From: Clitopilus passeckerianus
Lineage: Eukaryota > Basidiomycota > Agaricomycetes > Agaricales > Entolomataceae
Reading direction: 5' to 3'
Length of the DNA stretch: 64,000 bases
Assembly (NCBI GenBank): GCA_944990035.1
Contig: CALYLX010000111.1
Coordinates: 496,001-560,000 of the forward strand
Shown here: piece after piece, positions 26,335-36,965 of the stretch
Position numbering within the stretch: the stretch's first letter is position 1
Layout of the letters: every line of letters starts with the position of its first letter
Notes under the pieces: model-generated
What the model was told of the DNA's origin: nothing
The model's database searches: none
What the model saw: the letters and a program-made list of their open reading frames with translations, nothing else
Made by a program: the position numbers and the translations under genes

Positions 26335-26422
26335 GGGCCTGACCGGGAATTGAACCCGGGACCTTCTCGAAACAGCTACACCAGAACCCTAACAAGGAAT
26401 CATACTACTAGACCATCAGGCC
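26335..26422 (-). tRNA. tRNA-Pro (anticodon AGG) with 16-nt intron
   Basis: Acceptor stem GGCCTGA/TCAGGCC, D arm GGTCTAGTAGTATGATT, T stem CCGGG/CCCGG with loop TTCAATT. The anticodon AGG is at 26390-26388, followed by G37 and a 16-nt intron at 26386-26371 in the canonical position. The mature length is 72. The anticodon stem CCTTG/CGAGA has a mismatch at its first pair, unlike the second copy at 63024, so this copy may be slightly impaired. Confidence 0.88.
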
Positions 26423-26950
26423 GGTGGAAGCAAAGCCTCCCCATCCGCGGCCTCACAACTGAGAATGAGATCATCAGGGCGGTGTAACAATCGTAGCGGA
26501 GTTGACAAAATTGATACACAGACAAACAAACCCCTACCTCTGCCAGTCCTCACCATTGCCTTACAGGTTCCAGTTTGCTCTCTGGGCATCTAGTGCTCTA
26601 CAATTGGGGGAAGGGTTTTCTATGACTTGGATTCCTACTGGAATTGACCATAACACCACCACAATTCGAAATGTTGCCTTTGGCCCCATTAGCAGCGATG
26701 TGCATGTATCATTAGTCATCAGCAAAAAAAAACCCTAGCTTACAGCTGCCTTGCCTTAGCTTATAAGTACTTGCAGTTGCCTTGTGGCATTTTGCAAGCC
26801 ACTCAAGGCATGTAAGCTCTATAATGCCTATAAGCTGGTTGGTGTCTTATAGTATGACTTGTAGTCAACTTGCCTAAAGTTTTTTTGCTTTATTTTGTAC
26901 TAAAAGTTATTTTTAAACACTAAAAAAAGTTTCAAAAATCTGCAAGTAAT
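26423..26950. other. Spacer, AT-rich in its right half
   Basis: Nothing coding seen. From about 26,730 the sequence is AT-rich, with imperfect inverted and direct copies of short motifs around CTTGCA and GCTTATAAG, suggesting an old repeat. Confidence 0.4.
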
Positions 26951-27229
26951 TTGCAAGACAGCTACAAGACAGCCTTCTGCAAGCCCAGTGAGATTTTGCT
27001 GATGCCTTTGAATTCATCACATGTATCCCAACCATTTCCCACAGTGGTCATCATAGATGGCCTGAATGAGTGCTCTCATGACCTTCCGTTCAAGGACCAT
27101 GAAGAGCAGCAGCAGAAAGTGCTAGAAGCACTAGTCTCCGCCCTGAGAGACCATGCTGTAAGGACCCAACTATTCCTGGATAGACAAGACCTTCTGAGAG
27201 ATCCCACTAGGCAGGTATGCAGGAAGTGA
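26951..27229 (+). pseudogene. NACHT NTPase (NLR/STAND-type) fragment
   Basis: A 92-codon frame contains FPTVVIIDGLNECS, the Walker B segment of fungal NACHT domains, preceded by EILLMPLNSS and followed by a helical stretch QQQKVLEALVSALRDH as in that family. No Walker A/P-loop, sensor region or partner domains were found on either side, so it is a remnant of a once larger NLR-like gene, probably cut by repeats to its right. A very short real gene is unlikely. Confidence 0.55.
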
Positions 27230-27496
27230 CCGGAGTTTTGGGGGGTTTAGGGGTTGTAGGACCTTCTAGGGGGTCTGGGGAGCAGTGGAATACAAAGGGA
27301 AATAGCCTAACACTATATCCGGGGGTCTATTGGGTGTTCTAGGTAGTTTACAGTGTGCCAAAGCGAAGGTAGAAGACCTCCAATGCTGTGGCTGTGCAGA
27401 AAAGCGAGAGGAGAGAAAAGAGACAAAGACAAGACAGGTGGGTTTACTAGTATACATATCAAGGGTAAGGAAATACAATGTCTAGAGGTGGTACTC

Positions 27497-27779
27497 GTAG
27501 CTGTCAAAAGTATACAACATTACATAACCCATCAGACGCGTCCTAGGTGACGACGCGCCTTCATTATTTCTTTCTCTTCATTCAACATTCCCTGCTTGGT
27601 TGAACGCGCTTCTAATGTTATATAATAACTTATTCACATCTATTAATGTTGTATATACGGTGGTATTGCCTATAATTGAGTATGTAATACATATAATATG
27701 TTTTTCGGTGAGTCAAAGAATTGTCAAATAAGGACCTCGTGCATCAGCTTATGTAATGTTGTATACTTTTGACAGCTAC
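27497..27779. mobile_element. 283-bp MITE-like element with 31-bp perfect terminal inverted repeats
   Basis: The 31 bases 27497-27527 (beginning GTAGCTGTCAAAAGTATAC) are the exact reverse complement of 27749-27779. The interior is AT-rich and non-coding. Both ends read TA next to GCTGTCAAAAG, so a TA target duplication typical of Tc1/mariner-type elements is possible; the superfamily is inferred only. Confidence 0.65.
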
Positions 27780-27841
27780 AAGTATATATACTGTAGAATA
27801 CTCTAATAGAGGCCATATGAGTCAGTAAGAGTCAGGGAGGT

Positions 27842-28306
27842 TGTTAAGGCAGAGCCTAACAACTTAGGTAATACTGTTTACGCTCGATGTCTTTGATAAA
27901 CAAAGACAGAGATTTGTCAGCAGCTGCGGCTGTACTGACGACCTGGTGAGATTGACGAAGCAAGGGACTTAAAGGCGAAATAGAGAACTAAGCAGTTAGG
28001 TAGATTGCCTAGGTCAAGCTGAGGAGCCTTGACCAAATGGTACAGGTTTATATACCTATCTAGTAGTTCTAAATATAGCACATGCGCAGCATGCTGAGTA
28101 AGTAATGAGTCATGCGCAGCATGATGAGTAAGTACATGAGTCAGAAAGAGTCAGATAAGGTATAAGTCTCTCACGATCGTGAGAGATGCGGAGTAAGCAT
28201 GGAAAAAGATGAAAAATGCGCAGTGATGCGCAGCATATGTGAGTAATCGTGCATAGGTAAGCGGGCCGGGGTATGTAAGGAGAAACATGTAAGCAAAATC
28301 ATAACA
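27842..28306 (-). repeat. 3' LTR of A2 (465 bp)
   Basis: Element-sense ends are TGTTATGATT and GCCTTAACA. It lacks a 20-bp piece between GAGTCA repeats that the 485-bp LTRs of A1 and A4 carry. Contains the perfect palindrome TCTCTCACGATCGTGAGAGA at 28167-28186. Confidence 0.93.
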
Positions 28307-28317
28307 TTACCCTCTCG

Positions 28318-29193
28318 CTATCGTTGAAGTCTCCTGACTTCAATTCCTTCCTTTACGAAGTGACGGTCTATGCCCTTGTGGTAGCGTTGTGGGCAGCTAA
28401 CCGGGTAATGGCCTGGGCCACGATGATGGCACAGACGACACACAAAACGAAAGCAATGACACTGTCGGTGTCTGCCTCCACAAATGTAGCATCTGAACCA
28501 TCTGGGTGGTGGTGGTCTGTTGGCAAGGTATCGGTGCGCGGCGCCTTCTGGGACGATACTGTCGAGGGGAAGGTTCACCAGCGTTGGTGAGTCGGACTCT
28601 GGTGGGCTTTCGAATGCGGAGAGGTATGGCGTTGGAGGGTTTGCCATTGGGATTGATGTTTTCCTTGTTGTCGTTCTGTTCTTTTGACGAAGGGGTTATG
28701 TTTTATTTTGCGGCGGTGTGTAAATTGGTGACGGGAGGAAATGCTCGTAGGGTTCCGCAAACTTGACGTGCAGTGAGGATTGTGACTTCCTCTTCTTGAC
28801 TTTCCTCAGGCCCCCAGGGATTGGAGGCAAGGGTTTGAAGTCTGTCTCTGGGTTGTTGAACCAGTTTTGTCGTTCGGGAAGAATTCGTCGAGGAAAGCTG
28901 TTCCTCCAATAGCAAAGAAGAGGTCTGTGAGGGTCTCCTCCGTTTCTCGATCAACTTTGTCCAAAAGTTGATCAAGATCGTCAGTGGTTTTCGCAAATTG
29001 GTGGCGCAGACGAGCCACTTCGTTGAGTTTCGGTTCGTCGGTTTTGGTAGAGGGTTCCTTGTTCTCCCACAGCGGTGAGAGGGTTGTCGTTGCTGCTCCA
29101 GGCAGTATGCGTACGGAGCGCCGTAATAGCGGTATCGGATTTGAAGGTGTTGCGGATGATGGTGCGGTCGTAGGAAGAGGCATTTTGAGACAT
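28318..29193 (-). pseudogene. ORF3 of A2, third ORF after pol
   Basis: This is the counterpart of the intact 289-aa ORF3 of A1 (54232-55101). It starts at the ATG 29193-29191 (MSQNASSYDRTI) but is out of frame soon after, where two bases of the A1 version are missing near TETQRSG. The C-terminal half is open again from 28647 and keeps both Cys/His clusters: CYICGGRHRQCHC and CRLCHHRGPGHYPVSC. The second cluster keeps Arg where A1 has Cys, a CpG-to-TpG type difference, so A2 probably shows the older state. The function is unknown. Confidence 0.6.
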
Positions 29194-29221
29194 TGTTATA
29201 TAGTGGATGTGAGTGGGTTTG

Positions 29222-32200
29222 CTATGTGGTGTCAGGTGAGTTTCTTCCTCTTTTTATACTCGGTGAGTATTTTCTTGGCCGCAGTTCCGACTCGGGCATC
29301 CATTCGTTGTCCGCTGATGGCCATCCCTTCCATTTTACGAGGTATCTGTGTCGCCCTTTGCCTTGTTTCTGATGGGCCACAATTGCTTCTATTTCGTATT
29401 CTTCTATTCCGTCGATTTCGTCAGGTGGCGGTTTAGAGAAGCTGGGTCCATGCGCTTTGGTGGAGATGTAACGGGTGAGAAGTGACGCGTGAATCACCGG
29501 GTGGATCTTCCATCGTCTTGGCAGGTCGAGTTTATAGGTCGGTGTCCTTTACCTCAAGTATCTTGAAGGGTCCTTCTCGTTTGGGTGCTAGTTTCTTGGA
29601 GATGTTTCCTTGATTGAGATTTGTGGCTTCTAACCACACCTTTTCTCCGACTTTGAATGGGGTGAACTGTCGTGTGATCTTCTCTGCCATGCGTTGCGCA
29701 GCAAGTGCATGTGCAGCATTTGCTTCATCGCGTGCTAGCAGAAGTTCCTTGATCCGTTTGTCAACTGCGGGAATTTTGCTAGTGGGAGCAACTGATGGGA
29801 GTGCAGGTGGTTCGTATCCCATCATTAGGTAGAATGGGGTTCGTTTGGTGACAGAGTGTGTTCGGCTGTTGTAGGAGAATTCTAGAGTGGTAATCCATTT
29901 GGACCAGGATTCGGGGTTCTGTGCACAGAAGATGCGGAGATAGGCATCAATCTCCTGATTGATCCTTTCTGTCGCACCATCGGTTTGTGGGTGGTAGGCG
30001 GTGCTCATGTTGAGCTTGATTCCAAGGAGTCGTCCCATTTCTTGGAAAACTTTAGAGGCGAATTGAGGTCCTCTGTCTGAAATTCCTTTGTCGGGAAGTC
30101 CAAAGCGACGGTAAACGTTGTCAATGTAGGCGTTTGCAGTTCCTGTGGCGTCGATTTTCTTTGTGCAAGGGATGAAAATTGCCCCCTTCGTAGCTCCATG
30201 GTCGACCACGGCCATAATGCTATCGAAACCATCACTCTCTGGGAGATCCGTGTGAAAATCGTACGTCACTAGCGAAAATGGCCTAGTGGTTTCGGATTTG
30301 ATGGGCATTAATGGTGGAGCGGTGGGGTGGCGATTGATTTTCATTTGCTGGCACATTGCACAGCCCTGCACAAAGTTCTTGATGAACACTGACATCCCTG
30401 GCCACCAGTAGTCCTTCCGGACTTTTTCCAGTGTCCCAAATTGTCCAGGGTGTCCTGCGCTGGGTAGATCGTGATAACGTTGGACTATCTTCCTTCGGAG
30501 GTCTTCGTCATCTGGTACCACACACTTGTCCTTGTAGTACAAGATGCCATCGTCAAATTTCCAGTCTTCCAGGTTTGATCGGATTGGTGGGGGTCCGTCT
30601 TCTTTGGCGGTGCGAATGGCGTCAACAATCAGTTTGTCATTGACCATCTTGTGTACAATTTCGTCCTTTAGTTCAATGTCAATTGAGCGAAGGAAGAGCT
30701 TGTCGGGGAGGAGAATGATGTCTTCGTTGTCGGTGTCTTCACCTGGGATGTGGTCTGGTCGTCGAGATAGTGCGTCAGATTGTATCATCTTTGCACCAGG
30801 GGTGTGTACAAGTTTGATGTTAAACTGGGATAGCATCAAATTCCATCTTGCTTGTCGTCGGTTCAACTTCCGGGCTTCTCGGAAGTATGTGAGGTTTTGT
30901 GATCGGATAGAATCACAACTGAATGTTGGGATCCATGGAAGTAGTGTCGCCAGGTTTCTAATGCGCGGATAATGCCTAGAAGTTCTCGGTCGTAGATTTC
31001 ATAGTTCCGTTCTGTTTCCGAGAACGATTTAGATATGAAACCACATGGGTGCCATGATCCGTTGGCGTCACGTTGTTGTAGGACTGCTCCTGTTGCATGT
31101 TTTGAGGCGTCGCTTTCCACCACAAATGGCTTCGTGGGATCAGGCATCAGCAACACAGGCGCTTCCAGGAATTTGTCTTTCAGGGTAGTGAAAGCTTTGT
31201 GACATTCATTGGTCCATTCCCATTTCTTGTCTTTCTTGGTGAGTTCGTTCAGCGGTTTGGCAATTTCCGCATATTTTCCGATGAACCTGCGGTAAAAGTT
31301 TCCGAATCCTAGGAATGATCGGACTTCCTTTACTGTAGTTGGCGTAGGCCAGTCGCGCATCCCTGCAAGTTTGACAGGGTCCATGGAGATCTTGTTTGGT
31401 TCAATGATGAACCCAAGGTATTCCACTCTTGTGGTGTCAAATTGGCATTTCTCTGCTTTGAGGTAGAGATCGTTGTTTTGTAGTCTTTGTAAGACTCTGC
31501 GTGTGCGTTCTCGGTGTTTTTCTGGATCGTTGGAGAAGATGAGGATGTCGTCCATGTAGATGATGACCCATCCTTCGTCTATCATGTCTCGGAAAAGGTG
31601 GTTCATCATTGCTTGGAAGGTACCGGGTGAGTTCATTAGTCCAAAGAACATCACCATTGGTTCAAATAACCCTCGGTTGGTCTTGAACGCTGCTTTCCAT
31701 TGGTCACCATCTTTGATGCGGATGTTGTGATATCCCCATCGAATGTCGAGTTTGGTGAAGACAGTTGCTCCTTTGAGTTTATCGATGAGTTCGCTAGCCA
31801 GCGGTAAGGGGTAAGCGTTAGGTATTGTTCCTTCGTTGAGTCGTCGGTAATCCTGACATGGTCTCAGGGCTTCCGAGTCTTTCTTTGCAACAAAGAAGAA
31901 CGGAGATGCTTGTGGGGAGTTGGATTCTCGGATGTATCCTTTGGCTAGATTTTCCTTGAGAAACTCGTCGAGTTTTTCTTGCTCTAAGGGGCTGAGCGGA
32001 TAGACCTTGCAGTCTTTTGGCACGAAATCTGTCTTCAGATCTATGGCGTGATCCCAGGGTCGGCTTGGTGGGAATCGTTCAGATGCTGCTTTCTCAAAGA
32101 CTTTTCTGTAGTCTTGAAGATAGTCGGGGATGATTTCGTCAAGGGATTTCTTTGGTTCCTTATCTTCTCGTTTATGTTCCAGAGCTTGCGAAATTGATGT

Positions 32201-33057
32201 TTTCGCACGTATCCACACCTGCTGTGTGTGGTGTCTGGTTGCTGGATGGTGTGTTACCACCGTCTGTCGTATTGTGGTAGTTGGCCTGATTGGCCCGTAC
32301 ACAAGGTAATCCTTTGTGTGTTCCTGCGTAAGTGGGGGTTCCTCCTTGGTGAATATTCCGACTGCCGGTTCGTTCTGGCAGTATGCGATGAGAAAATCTT
32401 CATTGATCTCTTCTCCGTCTTCGACTATTCGGAAATAGTCGCTAAGTCCTTCTGATTTTCCGGGATTCTCTTCGGAACAATCAGGTGCTGGGGTAGGTGG
32501 CGTGTTTTCCTCTAGTAGTTGTTCTCGGATGGCTCTCATCCGCTTGATGTCTACTGCTCGCATCAATGTTTGCGACAGTCGTTGGGTAATGCGTGATTCG
32601 TCGATTTCGAGTGTGCCGTCGCTCCACGATATGATTGGATCTACCCGTTTTAGCCAGGGTAATCCAAAAATCAGGTGGTCTTTCCCGAGTCCAGTGACAA
32701 AACATCTTTCCTTGATGATGGCTGTCCCTATCTTGGCAATAACCCAGGTAAAGTGGGTAATAGTTCCTTGTTTGTTCAGGGTGCCATCAACGTTTCGTGC
32801 TGTAATCGGTTGTCGGAGTGGGAGTAGTGGGAGGTGATGTGTCTTGGCGAAGACGGAGTCGATAAATGACCCTTGCGCTCCAGAGTCAATGAGAGCTTTT
32901 GTGCCGGCGATTGTTGTATTTCCATCTAGGGGTCTTGTAGAGAGATTGGGATACGCATAGATTCAGCATAAAAATCAGTAGCTACAAGTACACTGGAAAT
33001 ATCAATCGGGCGAGGAAGTACTGACGTCGGCTTTGCAGTCTTCCTCTTAAAAAACCC
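29222..33057 (-). pseudogene. pol polyprotein of A2 (PR-RT-RNase H-IN-chromodomain), frameshifted
   Basis: Domains are readable in order from right to left: protease with ALIDSGAQGSF, reverse transcriptase with YMDDILIF, RNase H with DASKHATGAV, integrase zinc finger (H-x-H...CAMC), catalytic D...SDRGPQF...ERINQE, and a chromodomain (RYLVKWKGW). Breaks include a 1-nt loss near 32930 before the protease, a 1-nt loss in an A-run (T on the plus strand, 30895-30898) in RNase H, and a disrupted end after the chromodomain. The long open segments are 32566-30863 and 30866-29532. The breaks differ from those in A1, so they were not inherited from a common defective master. Confidence 0.88.
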
Positions 33058-33974
33058 TCAGCCTCTGCTTCAGTGTAGAATTCAGCGGCTTCTTCTTGGG
33101 GCATGTCAGCTAGGACTGCTCTGACATATTTGATCAACTCGGCTCCCTTCTCAGGTTTCTTGTGGAATCGGCTGTCGTTGTTGCTAGGGTAGGTTCTTCC
33201 AAAATTCTTCCTTTGAAGACATTGTTGGATCGTGTGACCTTTCTTGGAGCAATAGTAGCACAAGTTGTTCTTCTTGTGATGTTCTCTTTCCTCCTGGGTG
33301 AGGCGGCGTTTGGGTGGATCAGTGGTGAAACGATCAACATCCATAGCCATTGGGTCTCGGGCTCCAGTAGGTGTTTTGTAAGCACCTTTGACCATATCAG
33401 ATGTCTTGATGATACGGGTATGTCCCATGATTGTCTTGGCACGTCGCCAGTTGTTGTCAAACTGGACGGCTTTCTTGACCCAATCGTCGAATGTGGTAGG
33501 AGGAATCGGAAAAGAGAATTTTCTCTCGGAGTTTGGGGGTAAGTCCTTCCATGAAGATCTCAATCTTTGCAGTGTCACCGCTGAGATCAGTTCGTGCAAG
33601 AATATTCTTGAAGACGGTGACAAATTCGTCAGCTGTCCCATCCTGTCGTAAGGCTTTGAGTTGGAGGAGTGCGGCAGCTTTGTCGTCGGTAGGGAAAAGG
33701 CTTCTTTGAATTGGTTGATAAATTCAGCGTAGGTGGCTTTCCTTTCAGCTGCTGAATATTTATCGTGAAATTCTAATCCCCATGCTGCTGCAGTTCCTTC
33801 TTTGAGGAAGGATAGGGCGATGCGAATCTTCTTGTCATCTTCGAGTTGGTTGAGGTTGTTTAGGATGAGGTAGTCTTCAAGTTCCTGAATGAACTTTCTG
33901 GTCTTGGATCGGTCTCCGGAGAACGTTTGGGGTTTGGCTCCAATGTCCTTCTTGTTGTTGTTGTCTTGTGACAT
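32982..33974 (-). pseudogene. gag of A2 with an out-of-frame internal segment
   Basis: Starts at the first ATG of the leader (33974-33972, MSQDNNNKK). It carries the capsid-like Ty3/gypsy gag region (FIQELEDYLILNN, ATYAEFINQFKEAF) and a CCHC zinc knuckle CYYCSKKGHTIQQC. A lost C in a C-run at about 33692-33694 shifts about 65 residues out of frame until a second indel near 33535 restores it. The frame runs past the GGGTTTTTT slip site (33057-33049) and stops at 32982. Confidence 0.85.
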
Positions 33975-34551
33975 TTCGTAGTCGAAATCGAAGTCGGTCT
34001 CTGGTTCAATTGTTTCTGCACTGGGGCGCTCCTCTGGCTCAGCTGTGGGGCTCTCCTCTAGCTGTTGTTGTACTTGGTGTTCTTCTTCTTCCTCTTCGGG
34101 CAAGACAGAAGCGCTGGTAGACGGGACTAGTGATGGGTTCCTGGATATTGCTGTGGGTAATGGTGCGAAGCGTCGCTGTTCCTCGTCTACTTCAATGTCG
34201 TGTTCTCGTTGAGCTCGGACAGTAGCAGGGTCTTATGAGGTCGTTCAGGGTAGGGAAGTCTAGAGCGTGGAAGTGTCTGCTTTCAACGGCAACGGTGGTG
34301 AATGTGAATTTGCCAAGGAGAGAGGCGTAGCACCAGCGGTTATTGTTGTGATTAAAACCGCAGTAGCTTCCGTTGGTGAACTTGTAGACGTTGTTGGTTC
34401 CTTCTACTAGAGTGGTATTTCGTGGCGGGTGGTCTGCCCTGTGTACGACCGTGGTGACTGAGTGGTAGCCGCAACGGCAATCGGCCTGTTGCGTGCTTCT
34501 GCTGTGTTGTCGTGGGGTGGGCCTGCGCTAACAATGAGCGGGCCTTCTGAA

Positions 34552-34562
34552 CAGCTTGACCT
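34552..34562 (-). promoter_or_regulatory. Primer-binding site of A2
   Basis: AGGTCAAGCTG in element sense, 2 nt inside the 5' LTR. It lacks a tRNA-type TGG start and is instead complementary to CAGCTTGACCT in the element's own LTR (see the A1 entry). Confidence 0.65.
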
Positions 34563-34564
34563 TT

Positions 34565-35029
34565 TGTTAAGGCAGAGCCTAACAACTTAGGTAATACTGT
34601 TTACGCTCGATGTCTTTGATAAACAAAGACAGAGATTTGTCAGCAGCTGCGGCTGTACTGACGACCTGGTGAGATTGACGAAGCAAGGGACTTAAAGGCG
34701 AAATAGAGAACTAAGCAGTTAGGTAGATTGCCTAGGTCAAGCTGAGGAGCCTTGACCAAATGGTACAGGTTTATATACCTATCTAGTAGTTCTAAATATA
34801 GCACATGCGCAGCATGCTGAGTAAGTAATGAGTCATGCGCAGCATGATGAGTAAGTACATGAGTCAGAAAGAGTCAGATAAGGTATAAGTCTCTCACGAT
34901 CGTGAGAGATGCGGAGTAAGCATGGAAAAAGATGAAAAATGCGCAGTGATGCGCAGCATATGTGAGTAATCGTGCATAGGTAAGCGGGCCGGGGTATGTA
35001 AGGAGAAACATGTAAGCAAAATCATAACA
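34565..35029 (-). repeat. 5' LTR of A2 (465 bp)
   Basis: Read base by base it appears identical to the copy at 27842-28306. Followed on the right by the target duplication GAGGT. Confidence 0.93.
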
Positions 35030-35111
35030 GAGGTAAGTGAGTCAGATAGAGTCATGGGAGGATAGTTGGGGGACAACCAAGAACTGTGCATGACTGTGCA
35101 TCGCTAGGGGG

Positions 35112-35565
35112 TGTTATGATTTTGCTTACATGTTTCTCTTTACATATCTCGGCCTGCTTACCTATGCATGATTACTCACATATGCCGCGCGTTACTGCGC
35201 ATTTCTCATCTTTTTGCATGCTTACACCGCATCTCTCATAATTGTGAGAGACTTATACCTTATCTGACTCTTTCTAACTCAGATCGAGTCATACTGACTC
35301 ATGTACTTACTCATCATGCTGCGCATGCGCTATATTTAGAACTACTAGATAGGTATATAAACCTGTACCATTTGGTCAAGGCTCCTCAGCTTGACCTAGG
35401 CAATCTACCTAACTGCTTAGTTCTCTACTTCGCCTTTAGTCCCTTGCTTCGTCAATCTCACCTGGTTGTTAGTACAGCCACAGCTGCTGACAAATCTCTG
35501 TTTTTGTTTATCAAAGACATTGAGCATAAACAGTATTATCTAAGTTGTTAGGCTCTGCCTTAACA
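35112..35565 (+). repeat. 5' LTR of A3 (454 bp), CpG-decayed
   Basis: Starts TGTTATGATT and ends GCCTTAACA. Compared with A1, many CpG sites read TpG or CpA: the central palindrome CACGATCGTG has become CATAATTGTG, for example. The PBS just inside (35568-35578) reads AGGTTAAGCTG, one transition from the A1 form. Confidence 0.88.
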
Positions 35566-36163
35566 AAAGGTTAAGCTGTTCAAAAGGCCCACTCATTGTT
35601 AGCGCAGGCCTACCCCACGACAACATAGCAGAAGCACACAACAGACTGATTGCCATTGTGGCTACCACTCAGTCACCACGGTCGTACACAGGGCAGACCA
35701 CCCGCCATGAAATACCACTCTAGTAGAAGGAACCAACAGTGTTTACAAGTTCACCAACGGAAGCTACTGCAGTTTTAATCACGACAATAACCACTGGTGC
35801 TACGCCTCTCTCTCTCTTGGCAAATTCACATTCACCACCATTGCCGTTGAAAACAGACACTTCTACGCTCTAGACTTCCCTACCCCTGAACGACCTCATA
35901 AGACCCCTGCTATTGTCCGAGCTCAACGAAAACACAACATTGAAATAGATGAGGAGGAACAGTGACGCTTCGCACCATTACCCACAGCAATATCCAGGAA
36001 CCCATCACTAGTCCCGTCTACCAGCGCTTCTGTCTTGCCTGAAGAGGAAGAAGAAGAACACCAAGTACAACAACAGCTAGAGGAGAGCCCCACAGCTGAG
36101 CCAGAGGAGCGCCCCAGTGCAGAAACAATTGAACCAGAGACCGATTTCGACTTCGACTACGAA

Positions 36164-36965
36164 ATGTCACAAGACAACAACAACAAGAAGAACATTGGAG
36201 CCAAACCCCAAACGTTCTCCGGAGACCGATCCAAGACCAGAAAGTTCATTCAGGAACTTGAAGACTACCTCATCCTAAACAACCTCAACCAACTCAAAGA
36301 TGACAAGAAGATTCGCATCGCCCTATCCTTCCTCAAAGAAGGAACTGCAGCAGCATGGGGATTAGAATTTCACGATAAATACTCAGCAGCTGAAAGGAAA
36401 GCCACCTACGCTGAATTTATCAGCCAATTCAAAGAAGCCTTTTCCCCTACCGACGACAAAGCTGCCGCACTTCTCCAACTCAAAGCCTTACGACAGGATG
36501 GGACAGCTGACGAATTTGTCACCGTCTTCAAGAATATTCTTGCACGAACCGATCTCAGCAGTGACACTGCAAAGATCGAGATCTTCATGGAAGGACTTAC
36601 TCCCAAACTCCAAGAGAAAATTCTCTTTTCCGACTCCCCTCCTACCACATTCGATGATTGGGTCAAGAAAGCTGTCCAGTTTGACAACAACTGGCGACGT
36701 GCTAAGACAATCATGGGACATACCCGTATCATCAAGACATCTGATATGGTCAAAGGTGCTTACAAAACACCTACTGGAGCCCGAGACCCAATGGCTATGG
36801 ATGTTGATCATTTCACCACTGATCCACCCAAACGCCGCCTCACCCAGGAGGAAAGAGAACATCACAAGAAGAACAACTTGTGCTACTATTGCTCCAAGAA
36901 AGGTCACACAATCCAACAATGTCTTCAAAGGAAGAATTTTGGAAAAACCTACCCTAGCAACAACG
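36164..36965 (+). pseudogene. gag of A3, 3'-truncated at the inversion junction
   Basis: First leader ATG at 36164 (MSQDNNNKKNIG). The gag body and the CCHC knuckle CYYCSKKGHTIQQC are intact, then homology stops inside TYPSNN, and the sequence continues as reverse-complement pol, giving a foreign tail to a stop at 36994. The in-phase upstream frame contains a TGA where A4 has CGA (AGTGACG for AGCGACG), again a CpG transition. Confidence 0.85.

Larger units (their letters stand above)
27842..35029 (-). mobile_element. Full-length Ty3/gypsy chromovirus A2
   Basis: This 7188-bp minus-strand LTR retrotransposon has two 465-bp LTRs that look identical and is flanked by the 5-bp duplication GAGGT (27837-27841 and 35030-35034). 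Order in its own sense: 5' LTR, PBS, gag, pol (PR-RT-RNase H-integrase-chromodomain), ORF3, polypurine tract GAGAGGG, 3' LTR. Identical LTRs mean recent insertion, yet several frames are broken by single-base changes in homopolymers. Confidence 0.93.

Noticed and set aside
27900..28300. Possible CRISPR-like repeated CATGCTGCGCATG units
   Set aside because: Only two or three imperfect tandem units inside the LTR, no spacers, and a eukaryotic context.
35030..35111. Possible target duplication or third LTR between A2 and A3
   Set aside because: Only GAGTCA-type short repeats are shared; no TG...CA ends can be drawn.
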